64,000 nucleotides of DNA, taken from NCBI RefSeq assembly GCF_014202825.1, contig NZ_JACHHP010000005.1:75818-139817 (forward strand). Reading direction: 5' to 3'. The stretch comes from Chiayiivirga flava (GTDB lineage Bacteria > Pseudomonadota > Gammaproteobacteria > Xanthomonadales > Xanthomonadaceae). Made by a program: the position numbers and the translations under genes. Positions 37,071-45,723 of this stretch are shown in pieces. Each line of letters starts with the position of its first letter. Within the stretch, counting starts at the first letter, position 1. Under the pieces are notes generated by a model that was given only the letters and a program-made list of their open reading frames with translations, searched no databases and was not told the origin of the DNA.

Positions 37071-37289
37071 TCAGTGCAGCCGTGCCTCGAACAGCCGGGT
37101 GAGGCGGTCCTTGGCGAACAGTTTTTCCTTCTTCATCTTCACAAGCGTGGTGTCGTCGATCGCGCGGACGCCCAGTTCGGCGTCGAGGACCTGCTTGTCC
37201 AGTTCGCGATGGCGCTGGTAGAGCTTGCGGAATTCCGTGTCGCTCTTGAGCAGCGCTTCGACTTCGGCTTGTGCTTGGGCTTCGAACAT
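37071..37289 (-). CDS. DUF465 (YdcH-like) small protein
   Basis: This 72-residue, highly charged helical protein (MFEAQAQAEVEALLKSD at the start, then YQRHRELDKQVLDAELG) matches the DUF465/YdcH family, whose members are about 70 residues and of unknown function. A good Shine-Dalgarno (GAGGAG about nine bases upstream) supports ATG 37289 and argues against longer in-frame starts. It stands alone between cbs and the ompA-like gene. Confidence 0.82.
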   Translation of the reverse strand: MFEAQAQAEVEALLKSDTEFRKLYQRHRELDKQVLDAELGVRAIDDTTLVKMKKEKLFAKDRLTRLFEARLH

Positions 37290-37687
37290 CGGCGGATCTC
37301 CTCTGTCGGACGGGAGAAGGCCGCCAGCGGCACCGCCGCGGGCGGTCTCCGGGAAAGGCTCCGGGCACGGGGAAGTCAGGCTCCGCGCGGCTGTCGCCCG
37401 CGCAACCGCGCGAACCCGGCGATGGGCGGCGGCGGTCTCCGAAGTGGCAGGAAGTGGTGTCATCGGCCTGGCTTCACGAGGCCGTGGCGGCGGGACGGCC
37501 GGCACGGGAATTTGACCCTACTCCGCTGCCCGGGAGGGTGCAAGCCGATACGCAAATCTCTGTTTTTGTTCGGGTTTTGTTTAAGAACCACGTCCGCCGC
37601 AGGCCTGTTGCGCGTGGGCAACAGGCCTGTCGATTCAGGCGTTTACGGATTCAGAGGATGTTAAATCGCGGGCAAGCCGCTGATTTT
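37290..37687. other. Non-coding region between the DUF465 and OmpA-like genes
   Basis: No gene is visible in these 398 bases. The stretch 37540-37590 is less GC-rich and contains T-rich words such as CTGTTTTTG, suggesting promoter or untranslated sequence for the DUF465 gene. A strong hairpin occupies 37600-37629 and is listed separately. Confidence 0.5.
37600..37629 (-). terminator. Hairpin downstream of the OmpA-like gene
   Basis: CAGGCCTGTTGC at 37600-37611 and its exact complement at 37618-37629 form a 12-bp stem with a 6-base loop, about 60 bases after the OmpA-like stop. No T-tract follows, so it may be a Rho-assisted end or an mRNA-stabilising hairpin. Confidence 0.45.
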
Positions 37688-38653
37688 TCAGGGTGCGCCG
37701 GCGCCCTGCACCACGATTTCCACGCGCCGGTTGCGGGCGCGGCCGTCCTCGCTCGCGTTGTCGGCCACGGGCCGGTCCTCGCCCACGCCCAGCGCGCTCA
37801 GGCGCGAGCCGTCGACGCCGTCCTGGATCAGCGCATCGCGCACCGCTTCGGCGCGCTTCTGGCTCAGCACCTGGTTGAGGTTGGCGCTGCCCTGGCTGTC
37901 GGTGTGGCCCTCGATCAGCACCGGCTGGCCCGGGTAGGCGTTGACGAACTCGACCACGCGCTGCAGGTTCGATCGCGCTTCCGCGCGCAGGCTGGACTGG
38001 CCGCTGGCGAAGGCGTCGCCGGCGAGCGTCATCACCTGGCCGCGCGCATCGCTGCGGGCGGTCATCGACTGCAGCTGCAGCCGCAGGCTCTCGGCCGCGG
38101 CGAACGCCAGATCGGCCTCCTGCCGCGCCAGACTGGCTTCGGCTTGCTGCGCCGCTGCCACGCGCCGGGCCTGTTCGGCCTCGGCCGACGACAGCTCGCT
38201 CAGCGCGATGGCGCTGGCCTCGTTCTGCTGCGCGCGCAGGGTTTCCTCCTGGCGCGCAAGGTTCTGCAGGCGCAGCTTCTCCGCTTCCAGGCGCGCGAGT
38301 TCCGCGTCGCGCTGGGTGGCCTGCAGCACGATGCGGTCCTTTTCGCGCTCGAGCTGGTCGAGCTGGCGCTGCTGGAACTGCACCTCGGCCGCGCTGCGCG
38401 CGATGTCGACGCGGCGTTCGGCGATGTAGGCCAGCGCCTCGCGCTCGCGTCGCCCGGCGGCCGCCAGCGCGGCGATCGCCTGCTCGGCGCGGATGCGTTC
38501 GGCTTCGGCGAGGTCGCCCAGGCCCGGATCGCTGGTCAGCGCGCGCAGTTCGTTGCGCAGCCGGTCGACCGTGGGATCGACCTTGGGCGCGGCGACCGCG
38601 TCGGCGGCCAGCGCCAGGGCGAGCAGGAACAGGCCGGTGCGGACGGCGTTCAT
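37688..38653 (-). CDS. OmpA-family peptidoglycan-binding protein with coiled-coil N-terminal region
   Basis: This 321-residue exported protein has a signal peptide (residues 1-23), a long Glu/Gln/Ala/Arg-rich helical segment (about 60-200) likely to be a coiled coil, and a C-terminal OmpA domain (about 205-318) with VLIEGHTDSQGSANLN and NRRVEIVV. The OmpA domain binds diaminopimelate in peptidoglycan. The start overlaps the upstream DUF4398 lipoprotein gene by 4 bases (ATGA), a common pairing in gammaproteobacteria. It probably links cell wall and outer membrane; the partner function is unknown. Confidence 0.9.
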   Translation of the reverse strand: MNAVRTGLFLLALALAADAVAAPKVDPTVDRLRNELRALTSDPGLGDLAEAERIRAEQAIAALAAAGRREREALAYIAERRVDIARSAAEVQFQQRQLDQLEREKDRIVLQATQRDAELARLEAEKLRLQNLARQEETLRAQQNEASAIALSELSSAEAEQARRVAAAQQAEASLARQEADLAFAAAESLRLQLQSMTARSDARGQVMTLAGDAFASGQSSLRAEARSNLQRVVEFVNAYPGQPVLIEGHTDSQGSANLNQVLSQKRAEAVRDALIQDGVDGSRLSALGVGEDRPVADNASEDGRARNRRVEIVVQGAGAP

Positions 38654-39069
38654 CGGCCGCCCTCGCCCAGCAGGTCGCGCCGCAGACGGGCGTTTTCCGC
38701 GCTGCGCTGCTGGATCTGCTCGCGGCCCTCGGCGGCGCGGCTGCGCAGTTCGGCCAGCCGGGCATCCACTTCGGACTGCTGCGCGTACCGGGCCGCGGCG
38801 TCGTAGTCGCGCTCGGCCATCGCGGCGCGCGCCGCGGCGAGGCGCTCCTGCGCGTGGCCCAGCTCCACCGGGGCGTGGTCCTCGGCGCGGGCGCTGCGGG
38901 CGTCGCCGATGGCGCGGTCGGCACCGTCCAGCAGGCCACGCGGCGGCGGCGTGCCGGCGCAACCGGCGATACCTGTAATCGCCACCAAAGTCACAACCAG
39001 ACGCGCTCTGCGCACTGTCTGGACCACATTCGAGTCAATCAGGGTTCTAGGCATGCCGGTGTTTGTCAT
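38650..39069 (-). CDS. DUF4398-like lipoprotein
   Basis: This 139-residue protein has a type II signal peptide ending at the lipobox IAGC, followed by a helical, Ala/Arg/Glu-rich mature region as in DUF4398 proteins. ATG 39069 is used; ATG 39054 five codons in is equally possible. It overlaps the OmpA-family gene by 4 bases and both are transcribed away from pilU. It is probably anchored in the outer membrane and acts with the OmpA-like partner. Confidence 0.85.
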   Translation of the reverse strand: MTNTGMPRTLIDSNVVQTVRRARLVVTLVAITGIAGCAGTPPPRGLLDGADRAIGDARSARAEDHAPVELGHAQERLAAARAAMAERDYDAAARYAQQSEVDARLAELRSRAAEGREQIQQRSAENARLRRDLLGEGGR

Positions 39070-39095
39070 ATGATCGTGGAGAAATCCGCTGGGGA

Positions 39096-39118
39096 ACGTT
39101 CGAGGCACGCTCGAACGT
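39096..39118. promoter_or_regulatory. Palindrome in the divergent pilU / lipoprotein spacer
   Basis: ACGTTCGAG and CTCGAACGT form a perfect 9-bp inverted repeat with a 5-base centre, in the 132-base spacer between divergent genes. It could be an operator or a hairpin in the pilU leader. Confidence 0.4.
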
Positions 39119-39201
39119 ATTGTGGAAACCCGCTGCCCATCATGCAACGGATTTCCGCGAAGGGTCGGGGACGACGGAACGCAGGCACGGGGCGCGCAAC
39201 G

Positions 39202-40329
39202 ATGGATATCGGGTATTTCCTGAAGCTGATGACCGAGAAGAACGCGTCGGACATGTTCCTGACGACGGGCGCTCCGGTGAACATCAAGGTCGAGGGCAAG
39301 CTCTACCCGCTCGGCAACACGGGTCTTCCGGCCGGCATGGTGAAGAAGATCGCGTATTCGCTGATGGACGAGGGCCAGGTGCCGCAGTTCGAGCGCGACC
39401 TGGAACTGAACATGGCGATCGCGGTGAAGGACGCCGGCCGCTTCCGCATCAACGTGTTCAAGCAGCGCGGCGAGATCGGCATGGTGATCCGTGCGATCAA
39501 GTCCGAGATCCCGACCATCGAGCAGCTCAAGCTGCCGACCATCCTGCGCGACATCATCATGGAGCCGCGCGGGCTGGTGCTGGTGGTGGGTTCCACCGGC
39601 TCGGGCAAGTCGACCTCGCTCGCGGCGATGATCGATCACCGCAACACCAACACGCCCGGCCACATCCTCACCATCGAGGATCCGATCGAATTCCTGCACC
39701 GGCACAAGAAGTCCATCGTCAACCAGCGCGAGGTGGGCCTCGACACCCACGGCTTCCACAACGCGCTGAAGAACGCGATGCGCGAGGCGCCGGACGTGAT
39801 CCTGATCGGCGAAATCCTCGACCAGACCACGATGGAAGCCGCCATCGCGTTCGCCGAAACCGGCCATCTGTGTCTTGCGACGCTGCACTCGAACAACGCC
39901 GACCAGACGCTGGAGCGCATCCTCAACTTCTTCCCCGAGACCGCGCACAAGAACATCCTGATGAACCTGTCGCTGAACCTGAAGGCGGTCATCAGCCAGC
40001 GCCTGGTGGTGGGCAAGGACGGCAAGCGCCTGCCGGCGACCGAGGTGCTGATCAACACCCCGCTGATCCGCGACATGATCCGCCGCGGCCAGGTGCACGA
40101 GATCAAGGAAGCGATGGACCGCTCGCTGCAGGACGGCATGCAGACCTTCGACCAGTCGCTGTTCCGGATGTACAAGGACGGCAAGATCGACCTGGAAGAG
40201 GCGCTGCGCAAGGCCGACTCGCGCGATGGCCTCGCGCTCAAGATCCGTCTCTCCGAAGGCGCCACCGGCGAACACGATCCGTACGCCGACGCGTTCAACC
40301 AGCCGAGCGCGCAGGACAGTTACGGCTGA
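39202..40329 (+). CDS. pilU: Type IV pilus retraction ATPase PilU
   Basis: This 375-residue secretion ATPase of the PilT/VirB11 family helps depolymerise pilin. It has Walker A GSTGSGKS (130-137), the Asp box TIEDPIEFLH, Walker B VILIGEI and the His box ATLHSNNADQTLERI. PilU is chosen over PilT because of length (PilT is about 345) and the GEILDQTTMEAAIAFAETGHLCLATLHSNN and MQTFDQSLFRMYKDGKI segments. pilT usually lies beside pilU but is absent here; a divergent lipoprotein/OmpA pair sits upstream. ATG 39202 fits family starts; an in-frame ATG at 39142 would add 20 residues. Confidence 0.94.
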   Translation: MDIGYFLKLMTEKNASDMFLTTGAPVNIKVEGKLYPLGNTGLPAGMVKKIAYSLMDEGQVPQFERDLELNMAIAVKDAGRFRINVFKQRGEIGMVIRAIKSEIPTIEQLKLPTILRDIIMEPRGLVLVVGSTGSGKSTSLAAMIDHRNTNTPGHILTIEDPIEFLHRHKKSIVNQREVGLDTHGFHNALKNAMREAPDVILIGEILDQTTMEAAIAFAETGHLCLATLHSNNADQTLERILNFFPETAHKNILMNLSLNLKAVISQRLVVGKDGKRLPATEVLINTPLIRDMIRRGQVHEIKEAMDRSLQDGMQTFDQSLFRMYKDGKIDLEEALRKADSRDGLALKIRLSEGATGEHDPYADAFNQPSAQDSYG

Positions 40330-40497
40330 TCGAAACTGAACACTGACGTACCTTCCGGTACGTTCGCGTGACCTTCTGCACTGCTCTTTTGCGTTTGTCG
40401 CCGCCCTGATACAGTCACCCCGTTCGGGGGGCGGGGGCGCCACCCGGATCGGATCCGCGGTACGCGGATGTCTTCCTTCCTGTTCGGGGGTTTTTCC

Positions 40498-43400
40498 ATG
40501 TCCGGTTTTTCGCTGCGCGGCACGCGCAGGCTGAGTCCGTCGCGGCTATGCATCGCGACTTCGCTCGTTCTCTACGGCGCCGCGGCCCTGGCCGGCCCGG
40601 CCACCCTCTCGGCCACGGCCGATGCAGACCACGTATTGCTGCCCGCGGGTGTCTACGCCGGCAACGAGCCCGGCCTGCACCTTGTCCAGGACTACGGCAC
40701 GCTGCAACTGTGGCAGGTGGACGCCGCGCATCGCATCGAAATCGCGGCCACCGCGCGCCACGCATCGGCGCTGCAGGGCAAGGCCGTGCTGTTCGAAGCC
40801 GGCGCGTTCGATCCCGCGCAGCCGCAGGACGTGCCGAGTGCGTTCGGCGTGCCGAAGGGTGACGGTCCGCAGATCCACATCCTGCAGCTCAACGGCCCGA
40901 CCACCGACGCGCTGATGAACACGATCGCCGCCTCCGGCACGCGCGTGGTCGCGTCGCTCTCGGGCAATGCGTACGCGGTGCTCGCCGACAACGCCACGGC
41001 GAGCCGTCTGGTCGCCTCGCTTCGGGACGAGCCCCTGCTGCGCGCGGTCACGGCGCTGCCGGCGTTCTACAAGCTCAGCGGCGGACTGCCCGAGCGCGCG
41101 CGCGCCGGCCTTTCGCCCGGCAACGAAATCGACATCACGGTGCAGATCGCCAAGCACGCCGCCTCCGGCGCGAGCAAGCAGGCCATCCAGGCGCTCGACC
41201 GCAGCGGCAATACGCCGGTGTGGGACGATCGTCTCACCAAGGAATCGCTGCAGCTGCGCGTGATCGAATCGGATCTTTCGGTCATCGCCAACCTGCCCGA
41301 CGTGTTCGCGGTCGAAACGCGCGTGCCGCGCCGCCTCTACGACGAGGTGCAGGCGCAGATCGTGGCCGGCAACTTCAACGGCGACCGCTCCGGCCCGTCC
41401 GGCATCGGCTACCGCGGCTGGCTGCAGGGTCTGGGCTTCTCGACCGATCCGGCCGACTATCCGATCATCGACGTCGTCGACGACGGCCTGGGCAACGGCT
41501 CGGCGGTCAACGGCGGCGGCGACATCACCTTCACCCGCAACGGCGACGGCGTGACCACGCGCCTGGCCTCGGTCTTCAACTGCACCACCGGCGCATCGCC
41601 GGCCGATGGCGGCGGCGGACACGGCCATCTGAACACGAACGTGGTGGGCGGCTACGATCCGCGCGGCGACAGCGGCGGCATCCAGACCCCGTTCGAGGAT
41701 CCGCAGGGCTATCTGCGCGGCCAGGGCATCAACCCGTACACCCGCCTGGCCCACACCAAGATCTTCACCAACGCGGGCAACTACGTCGTCACCAACTGCG
41801 GCGGCACCGACGCGGGCGTGATCAAGTCCTCGCAGGACCGCGGCGCCCCGATCACGAGCAACTCGTGGGGCGCGCCGGTGGGCGGCAACTACGACGACAG
41901 CTCGGAAGCCTACGATATCGGCACGCGCGACGGCGATCTGACCGAAGCGGGCAACCAGCCGATGATCCACATCTTCGCGGCCGGCAATCAGGGCTCGGGT
42001 GCCTCGACGGTCGGTTCGCCGGGCTCGGGCAAGAACATGATCACCGTGGGCGCGTCGGAAAACGCCCGCCCGGGTCCCGACGAAACCGGCGCGTGGAACG
42101 ATGGCTGCGGCATCGGCGCGTCGGGCGCCAACGACGCACGCGACATCATCGGCTTCTCCAGCCGCGGTCCGGTGGAAGGCGGGCGCGCCAAGCCCGAACT
42201 CATCGCGCCCGGCACGCACATCCAGGGCACCGCCAGCAACGGTCCGAACTACGACGGCTCGGGCGTGTGCGACGAATTCCGCCCCACCAACCAGACCGTC
42301 TTCGCGGCGTCGTCCGGCACCAGCCATTCGACACCCGCGGTCGCCGGCATCGCGTCGCTCGTCTACCGCTGGCTGCAGACCGAATACGGCGTGGCGGCGC
42401 CGAGCTCGGCGATGATGAAGGCCTGGCTCATGGCCTTCCCGACCTACCTGACCGGCGTCAGCGCCAACGACAACCTGCCCTCCAACAACCAGGGCTACGG
42501 CATGCCGAACATGAGCGCTGCCTTCGACGACAGCACGCTCAACGTGGTGGTCGACCAGACCGAGGTCTTCGGTGCCACCGGCGACACCTACGTGCTCGCC
42601 GGCGGCGTCGCCGATCCGGCCAAGCCGGTGCGCATCGCGCTGGCATGGAGCGACGCACCCGGCGCGATCAGCGACACCACGCCGCAGGTCAACAACCTCG
42701 ACTTGAGCGTCACCGTGAACGGTGTGGCGTACACCGGCAACCGCTTCACCGGCCAGTTCAGCACCCCCGGTGGTGGTGCCCCGGACACGGCCAACAACTA
42801 CGAAGCGGTGTTCCTGCCGGCCGGCACCACGGGCGCCATCGTGGTCACCGTGACCGGCACCGGAATCGTCGGTGACGGTATCCCGAACAACGCGGACAGC
42901 ACCGACCAGGATTTCTCGCTGGTGTGCAGCAATTGCGCCCAGACGCCGGACTTCTTCGTCAACGCAACGCCTGCCGCGATCCAGACCTGCGGCGCGGACA
43001 GCGCGGTGTGGGATGTCGAGGTCGGCGCCTACAACGGCTACGTCGGCAACGTCACGCTGTCCTCCGGCGGCGTGCCGGCAGGCGCGAGCGCGGCGCTCGC
43101 ACCGCCCTCCGGCGCGGCGCCGTTCGATTCGCTGTTCACGGTGACGACCACCGGCGGACTTGCCAGCGGCAACTATCCGCTGTCGATCGTCGGCAACGAC
43201 GGTACCAACACGCACGACGACACCGTCATGCTGCAGCACTCGTCCGCGCTCGCCGCGGCGCCGGCGCTGCTCACGCCGGCCAACGGCGCGTCGAACGTGA
43301 CGATCTCGCCCACCTTCACCTGGAACGCGGTGCCCGGCGCCATCGACTACACCCTGGTGGTGGACGACGACCCCGGCTTCGGCAGCCCCGACTACAGTGC

Positions 43401-44883
43401 GACCGTGAGCGGCACCAGCCACGTTCCGGGCACCGCCCTGAGCGGCGCCACGACGTATTTCTGGCGCGTGACGGCGAACAACAACTGCGGTGCGGGCGTC
43501 GCATCGGCGCCGCGCTCGTTCACCACGGTGCCGCTGTTCTGCGCAACGCCGAACCTCGCCATCCCGGACAACACGCCGGCGGGCGTCACCTCCACGATCA
43601 CCGTCAGCGCGGCCGCGGGCGGCACCATCCTCGACCTCGACCTGGGTCTGGACGTGGCACACACCTGGGCGGGCGATCTGGTCGTGACGCTGCGGCACGT
43701 GGCCACCGGCACGGTCATCACCCCGATGGACCGCCCCGGCGTTCCGGCCAGCACCAACGGCTGTAACGGCGACAACGTCGACATCGTGATCGACGACGAG
43801 GGTTTGGACGGCTCGGTCGAAAGCAGCTGCGTCAACGCGGCCCCGGCCTATACCGTCGGCGGGCACTACACGCCGAACGCGCCGCTGTCCGCGTTCGACG
43901 GTGAAGACCTCACCGGCGTGTGGGAACTCAACATCTCCGACCGGGTAGGAATCGACACCGGCACGCTGGCCGAATGGTGTCTGGTGCCGACGCTCGACGC
44001 GACAGGGATCGAGGCCGTGGCCGACAGCTATGCCGGGACCGAGGACACCACCCTCGATATCGCCGCCCCGGGCGTGCTGGCCAACGACACGTCGGAGAAC
44101 CCGGATCCGCTGTCGGCCGTGCTCGAAGCATCGCCGGAACACGGTGCGCTGGTGCTGGACGCCGATGGTGGCTTCAATTACGAGCCCGAGGCGGACTTCT
44201 GCGGCATCGACACGTTCACCTACCACGCCACCGACGGCACGGAATCGTCCGACGCCACCGTGGTGACGCTCGACATCGCCTGCGTCAACGACGCGCCGGT
44301 GGCGGTCGACGACGCCTACACCGCGGACGAGGACCAGGTGCTCAACGTCGCAGCAGCGGAAGGCCTGCTCGCCAACGACACCGACACCGACGGCGACAGC
44401 CTCACCGCCAGCCTCGCCACGCCGCCGACGCTCGGCACGGTGGCCGTGTCGGGCACGGGTGCCATCCTGTACTCGCCCGATGACGGCGCCTGCGGCGAAG
44501 ACACGTTCACCTACTCCGCCAGCGACGGGACCGAGGCAAGCACGGCCACGGTGACGATCACGATCGTGTGCTCGAACCTGCCGCCGGTGGCCGGCGTCAT
44601 CGACGACGCCACCTACGTGTACGGCACCGACGTGAGCCTCGTCGCCGGCATCGGCTTCAGCGATCCGGACGGCGACACGCTGGTCTTCTCGGCCACCGGC
44701 CTGCCGGCCTCGCTGACGATCGACCCGGCCACCGGCACGATCAGCGGCACGCCGAGCGAAGCGGAGATCGGCGACTACACGGTCACCGTGACCGCCGAAG
44801 ATCCCGACGGCGAGACGGTATCGGCGAGCTTCACGCTGCGCGTCGTCGGCCTCGACATCTTCGGCGACGGCTTCGAGGACTGA
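40498..44883 (+). CDS. Very large exported subtilisin-family (S8) protease with multiple C-terminal domains
   Basis: This 1461-residue protein has a signal peptide (about 1-33, ALAG) and a propeptide-like region up to about 290. The S8 triad is Asp328 (VDDG), His375 (GHGHLNTN) and Ser609 (SSGTSHSTPAVAG), with the oxyanion Asn in FAAGNQG. Spacing fits the Kp43-like group. After the catalytic domain come a beta-sandwich (about 680-820), a fibronectin-like domain, a proprotein-convertase P domain (about 1020-1165), two cadherin-like Ig repeats (with LANDT and DTFTYHATDG/DTFTYSASDG) and a He_PIG-type domain. It ends in FGDGFED. ATG 40498 is chosen over 40468 because the signal peptide follows directly. 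Confidence 0.92.
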   Translation: MSGFSLRGTRRLSPSRLCIATSLVLYGAAALAGPATLSATADADHVLLPAGVYAGNEPGLHLVQDYGTLQLWQVDAAHRIEIAATARHASALQGKAVLFEAGAFDPAQPQDVPSAFGVPKGDGPQIHILQLNGPTTDALMNTIAASGTRVVASLSGNAYAVLADNATASRLVASLRDEPLLRAVTALPAFYKLSGGLPERARAGLSPGNEIDITVQIAKHAASGASKQAIQALDRSGNTPVWDDRLTKESLQLRVIESDLSVIANLPDVFAVETRVPRRLYDEVQAQIVAGNFNGDRSGPSGIGYRGWLQGLGFSTDPADYPIIDVVDDGLGNGSAVNGGGDITFTRNGDGVTTRLASVFNCTTGASPADGGGGHGHLNTNVVGGYDPRGDSGGIQTPFEDPQGYLRGQGINPYTRLAHTKIFTNAGNYVVTNCGGTDAGVIKSSQDRGAPITSNSWGAPVGGNYDDSSEAYDIGTRDGDLTEAGNQPMIHIFAAGNQGSGASTVGSPGSGKNMITVGASENARPGPDETGAWNDGCGIGASGANDARDIIGFSSRGPVEGGRAKPELIAPGTHIQGTASNGPNYDGSGVCDEFRPTNQTVFAASSGTSHSTPAVAGIASLVYRWLQTEYGVAAPSSAMMKAWLMAFPTYLTGVSANDNLPSNNQGYGMPNMSAAFDDSTLNVVVDQTEVFGATGDTYVLAGGVADPAKPVRIALAWSDAPGAISDTTPQVNNLDLSVTVNGVAYTGNRFTGQFSTPGGGAPDTANNYEAVFLPAGTTGAIVVTVTGTGIVGDGIPNNADSTDQDFSLVCSNCAQTPDFFVNATPAAIQTCGADSAVWDVEVGAYNGYVGNVTLSSGGVPAGASAALAPPSGAAPFDSLFTVTTTGGLASGNYPLSIVGNDGTNTHDDTVMLQHSSALAAAPALLTPANGASNVTISPTFTWNAVPGAIDYTLVVDDDPGFGSPDYSATVSGTSHVPGTALSGATTYFWRVTANNNCGAGVASAPRSFTTVPLFCATPNLAIPDNTPAGVTSTITVSAAAGGTILDLDLGLDVAHTWAGDLVVTLRHVATGTVITPMDRPGVPASTNGCNGDNVDIVIDDEGLDGSVESSCVNAAPAYTVGGHYTPNAPLSAFDGEDLTGVWELNISDRVGIDTGTLAEWCLVPTLDATGIEAVADSYAGTEDTTLDIAAPGVLANDTSENPDPLSAVLEASPEHGALVLDADGGFNYEPEADFCGIDTFTYHATDGTESSDATVVTLDIACVNDAPVAVDDAYTADEDQVLNVAAAEGLLANDTDTDGDSLTASLATPPTLGTVAVSGTGAILYSPDDGACGEDTFTYSASDGTEASTATVTITIVCSNLPPVAGVIDDATYVYGTDVSLVAGIGFSDPDGDTLVFSATGLPASLTIDPATGTISGTPSEAEIGDYTVTVTAEDPDGETVSASFTLRVVGLDIFGDGFED

Positions 44884-44931
44884 GCGACGTACCACCCGGT
44901 CGCGCAGGCGACCGGGATGGGATAAAACAAG

Positions 44932-44960
44932 AGGGGCGACCGGCGACGGTCGCCCCTTTT
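44932..44960 (+). terminator. Rho-independent terminator after the S8 protease
   Basis: GGGGCGACCG (44933-44942) pairs with CGGTCGCCCC (44947-44956) around a four-base loop and is followed by TTTT. It lies about 50 bases after the protease stop and also faces the convergent maiA gene. Confidence 0.88.
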
Positions 44961-45000
44961 CGTTTCCGGCGCGGCAGCGCGCGTTGCCGCGCGGCCGGAC

Positions 45001-45663
45001 TCAGCCGGGCGTGGCGTCCGGCTGGTTCTCAGGCAGCGCCGCCTCGAACGGCGCCAGCGCCCGACACGCCGCATCGATGCGCACGATGGTCGGGTACGGC
45101 GCCATGTCCAGCGCGAACCGGCGCGCGTTGTACACCTGCGGGATCAGGACGCAATCGGCAAGGCCCGGGCTGTCGCCGTCGCAGAATTCGCCGGTCGACG
45201 GATGCTCGGCCAGCAGCGCCTCCACGCCGGCGAACCCGAGCGCCATCCAGTGCCGCATCCACGCGTCGCGCTGCTCGGCGAATGCGGGGAACTGCGCCTG
45301 CAGGTACTGCACCACGCGCAGGTTGTTGAGCGGATGGATGTCGCAGGCCACGGCCAGCGCCAGCGCACGCACGCGCGCGCGTTCGCGTGCGGAGGCCGGC
45401 AGCAGCGGCGGATCGGGATGGGTTTCGTCCAGGTACTCGATGATCGCCAGCGACTGGCGGATCACGCGGTGCCCGTCGCGCAGCACCGGCACCTGCGCCT
45501 GCGGGTTGAGTTCGCGGAAGTCCGCGGCATGCTGCTCGCCGCCGTCGCGCGCCAGGTGCACGGGCACGGTGACGTAGTCGAGCCCCTTGAGATTGAGCGC
45601 GATGCGCACGCGGTACGCCGCACTCGAGCGCCAGTAGCCGTAGAGTCTGAGTCCCTCGCCCAT
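45001..45663 (-). CDS. maiA: Maleylacetoacetate isomerase
   Basis: MaiA is a zeta-class glutathione S-transferase that isomerises maleylacetoacetate to fumarylacetoacetate in tyrosine/homogentisate breakdown. The 220-residue protein has the zeta motif YWRSSAAYRVRIALNLKGL (10-28, SSxxxRVRIAL), VPVLRDGHRVIRQSLAIIEYLDE and CDIHPLNNLRVVQYL. It is the last gene of the minus-strand tyrosine operon, 60 bases after fahA. The gene converges on the subtilase and its terminator. Confidence 0.95.
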   Translation of the reverse strand: MGEGLRLYGYWRSSAAYRVRIALNLKGLDYVTVPVHLARDGGEQHAADFRELNPQAQVPVLRDGHRVIRQSLAIIEYLDETHPDPPLLPASARERARVRALALAVACDIHPLNNLRVVQYLQAQFPAFAEQRDAWMRHWMALGFAGVEALLAEHPSTGEFCDGDSPGLADCVLIPQVYNARRFALDMAPYPTIVRIDAACRALAPFEAALPENQPDATPG

Positions 45664-45723
45664 CGCCGTCCCTCCCCTGTGTGGGCGCAGCCTACGCCGG
45701 CCGGCGCCTGCGGGAAAGGTCGA

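Noticed and set aside
40346-40363. ACGTACC/GGTACGT hairpin after pilU considered as a terminator
   Set aside because: The stem is only 7 bp and no T-run follows; it is too weak to call.
40546-44895. 1449-codon minus-strand frame opposite the subtilase
   Set aside because: The subtilase has an intact catalytic triad and domain order; the antisense frame is open only because of codon bias.
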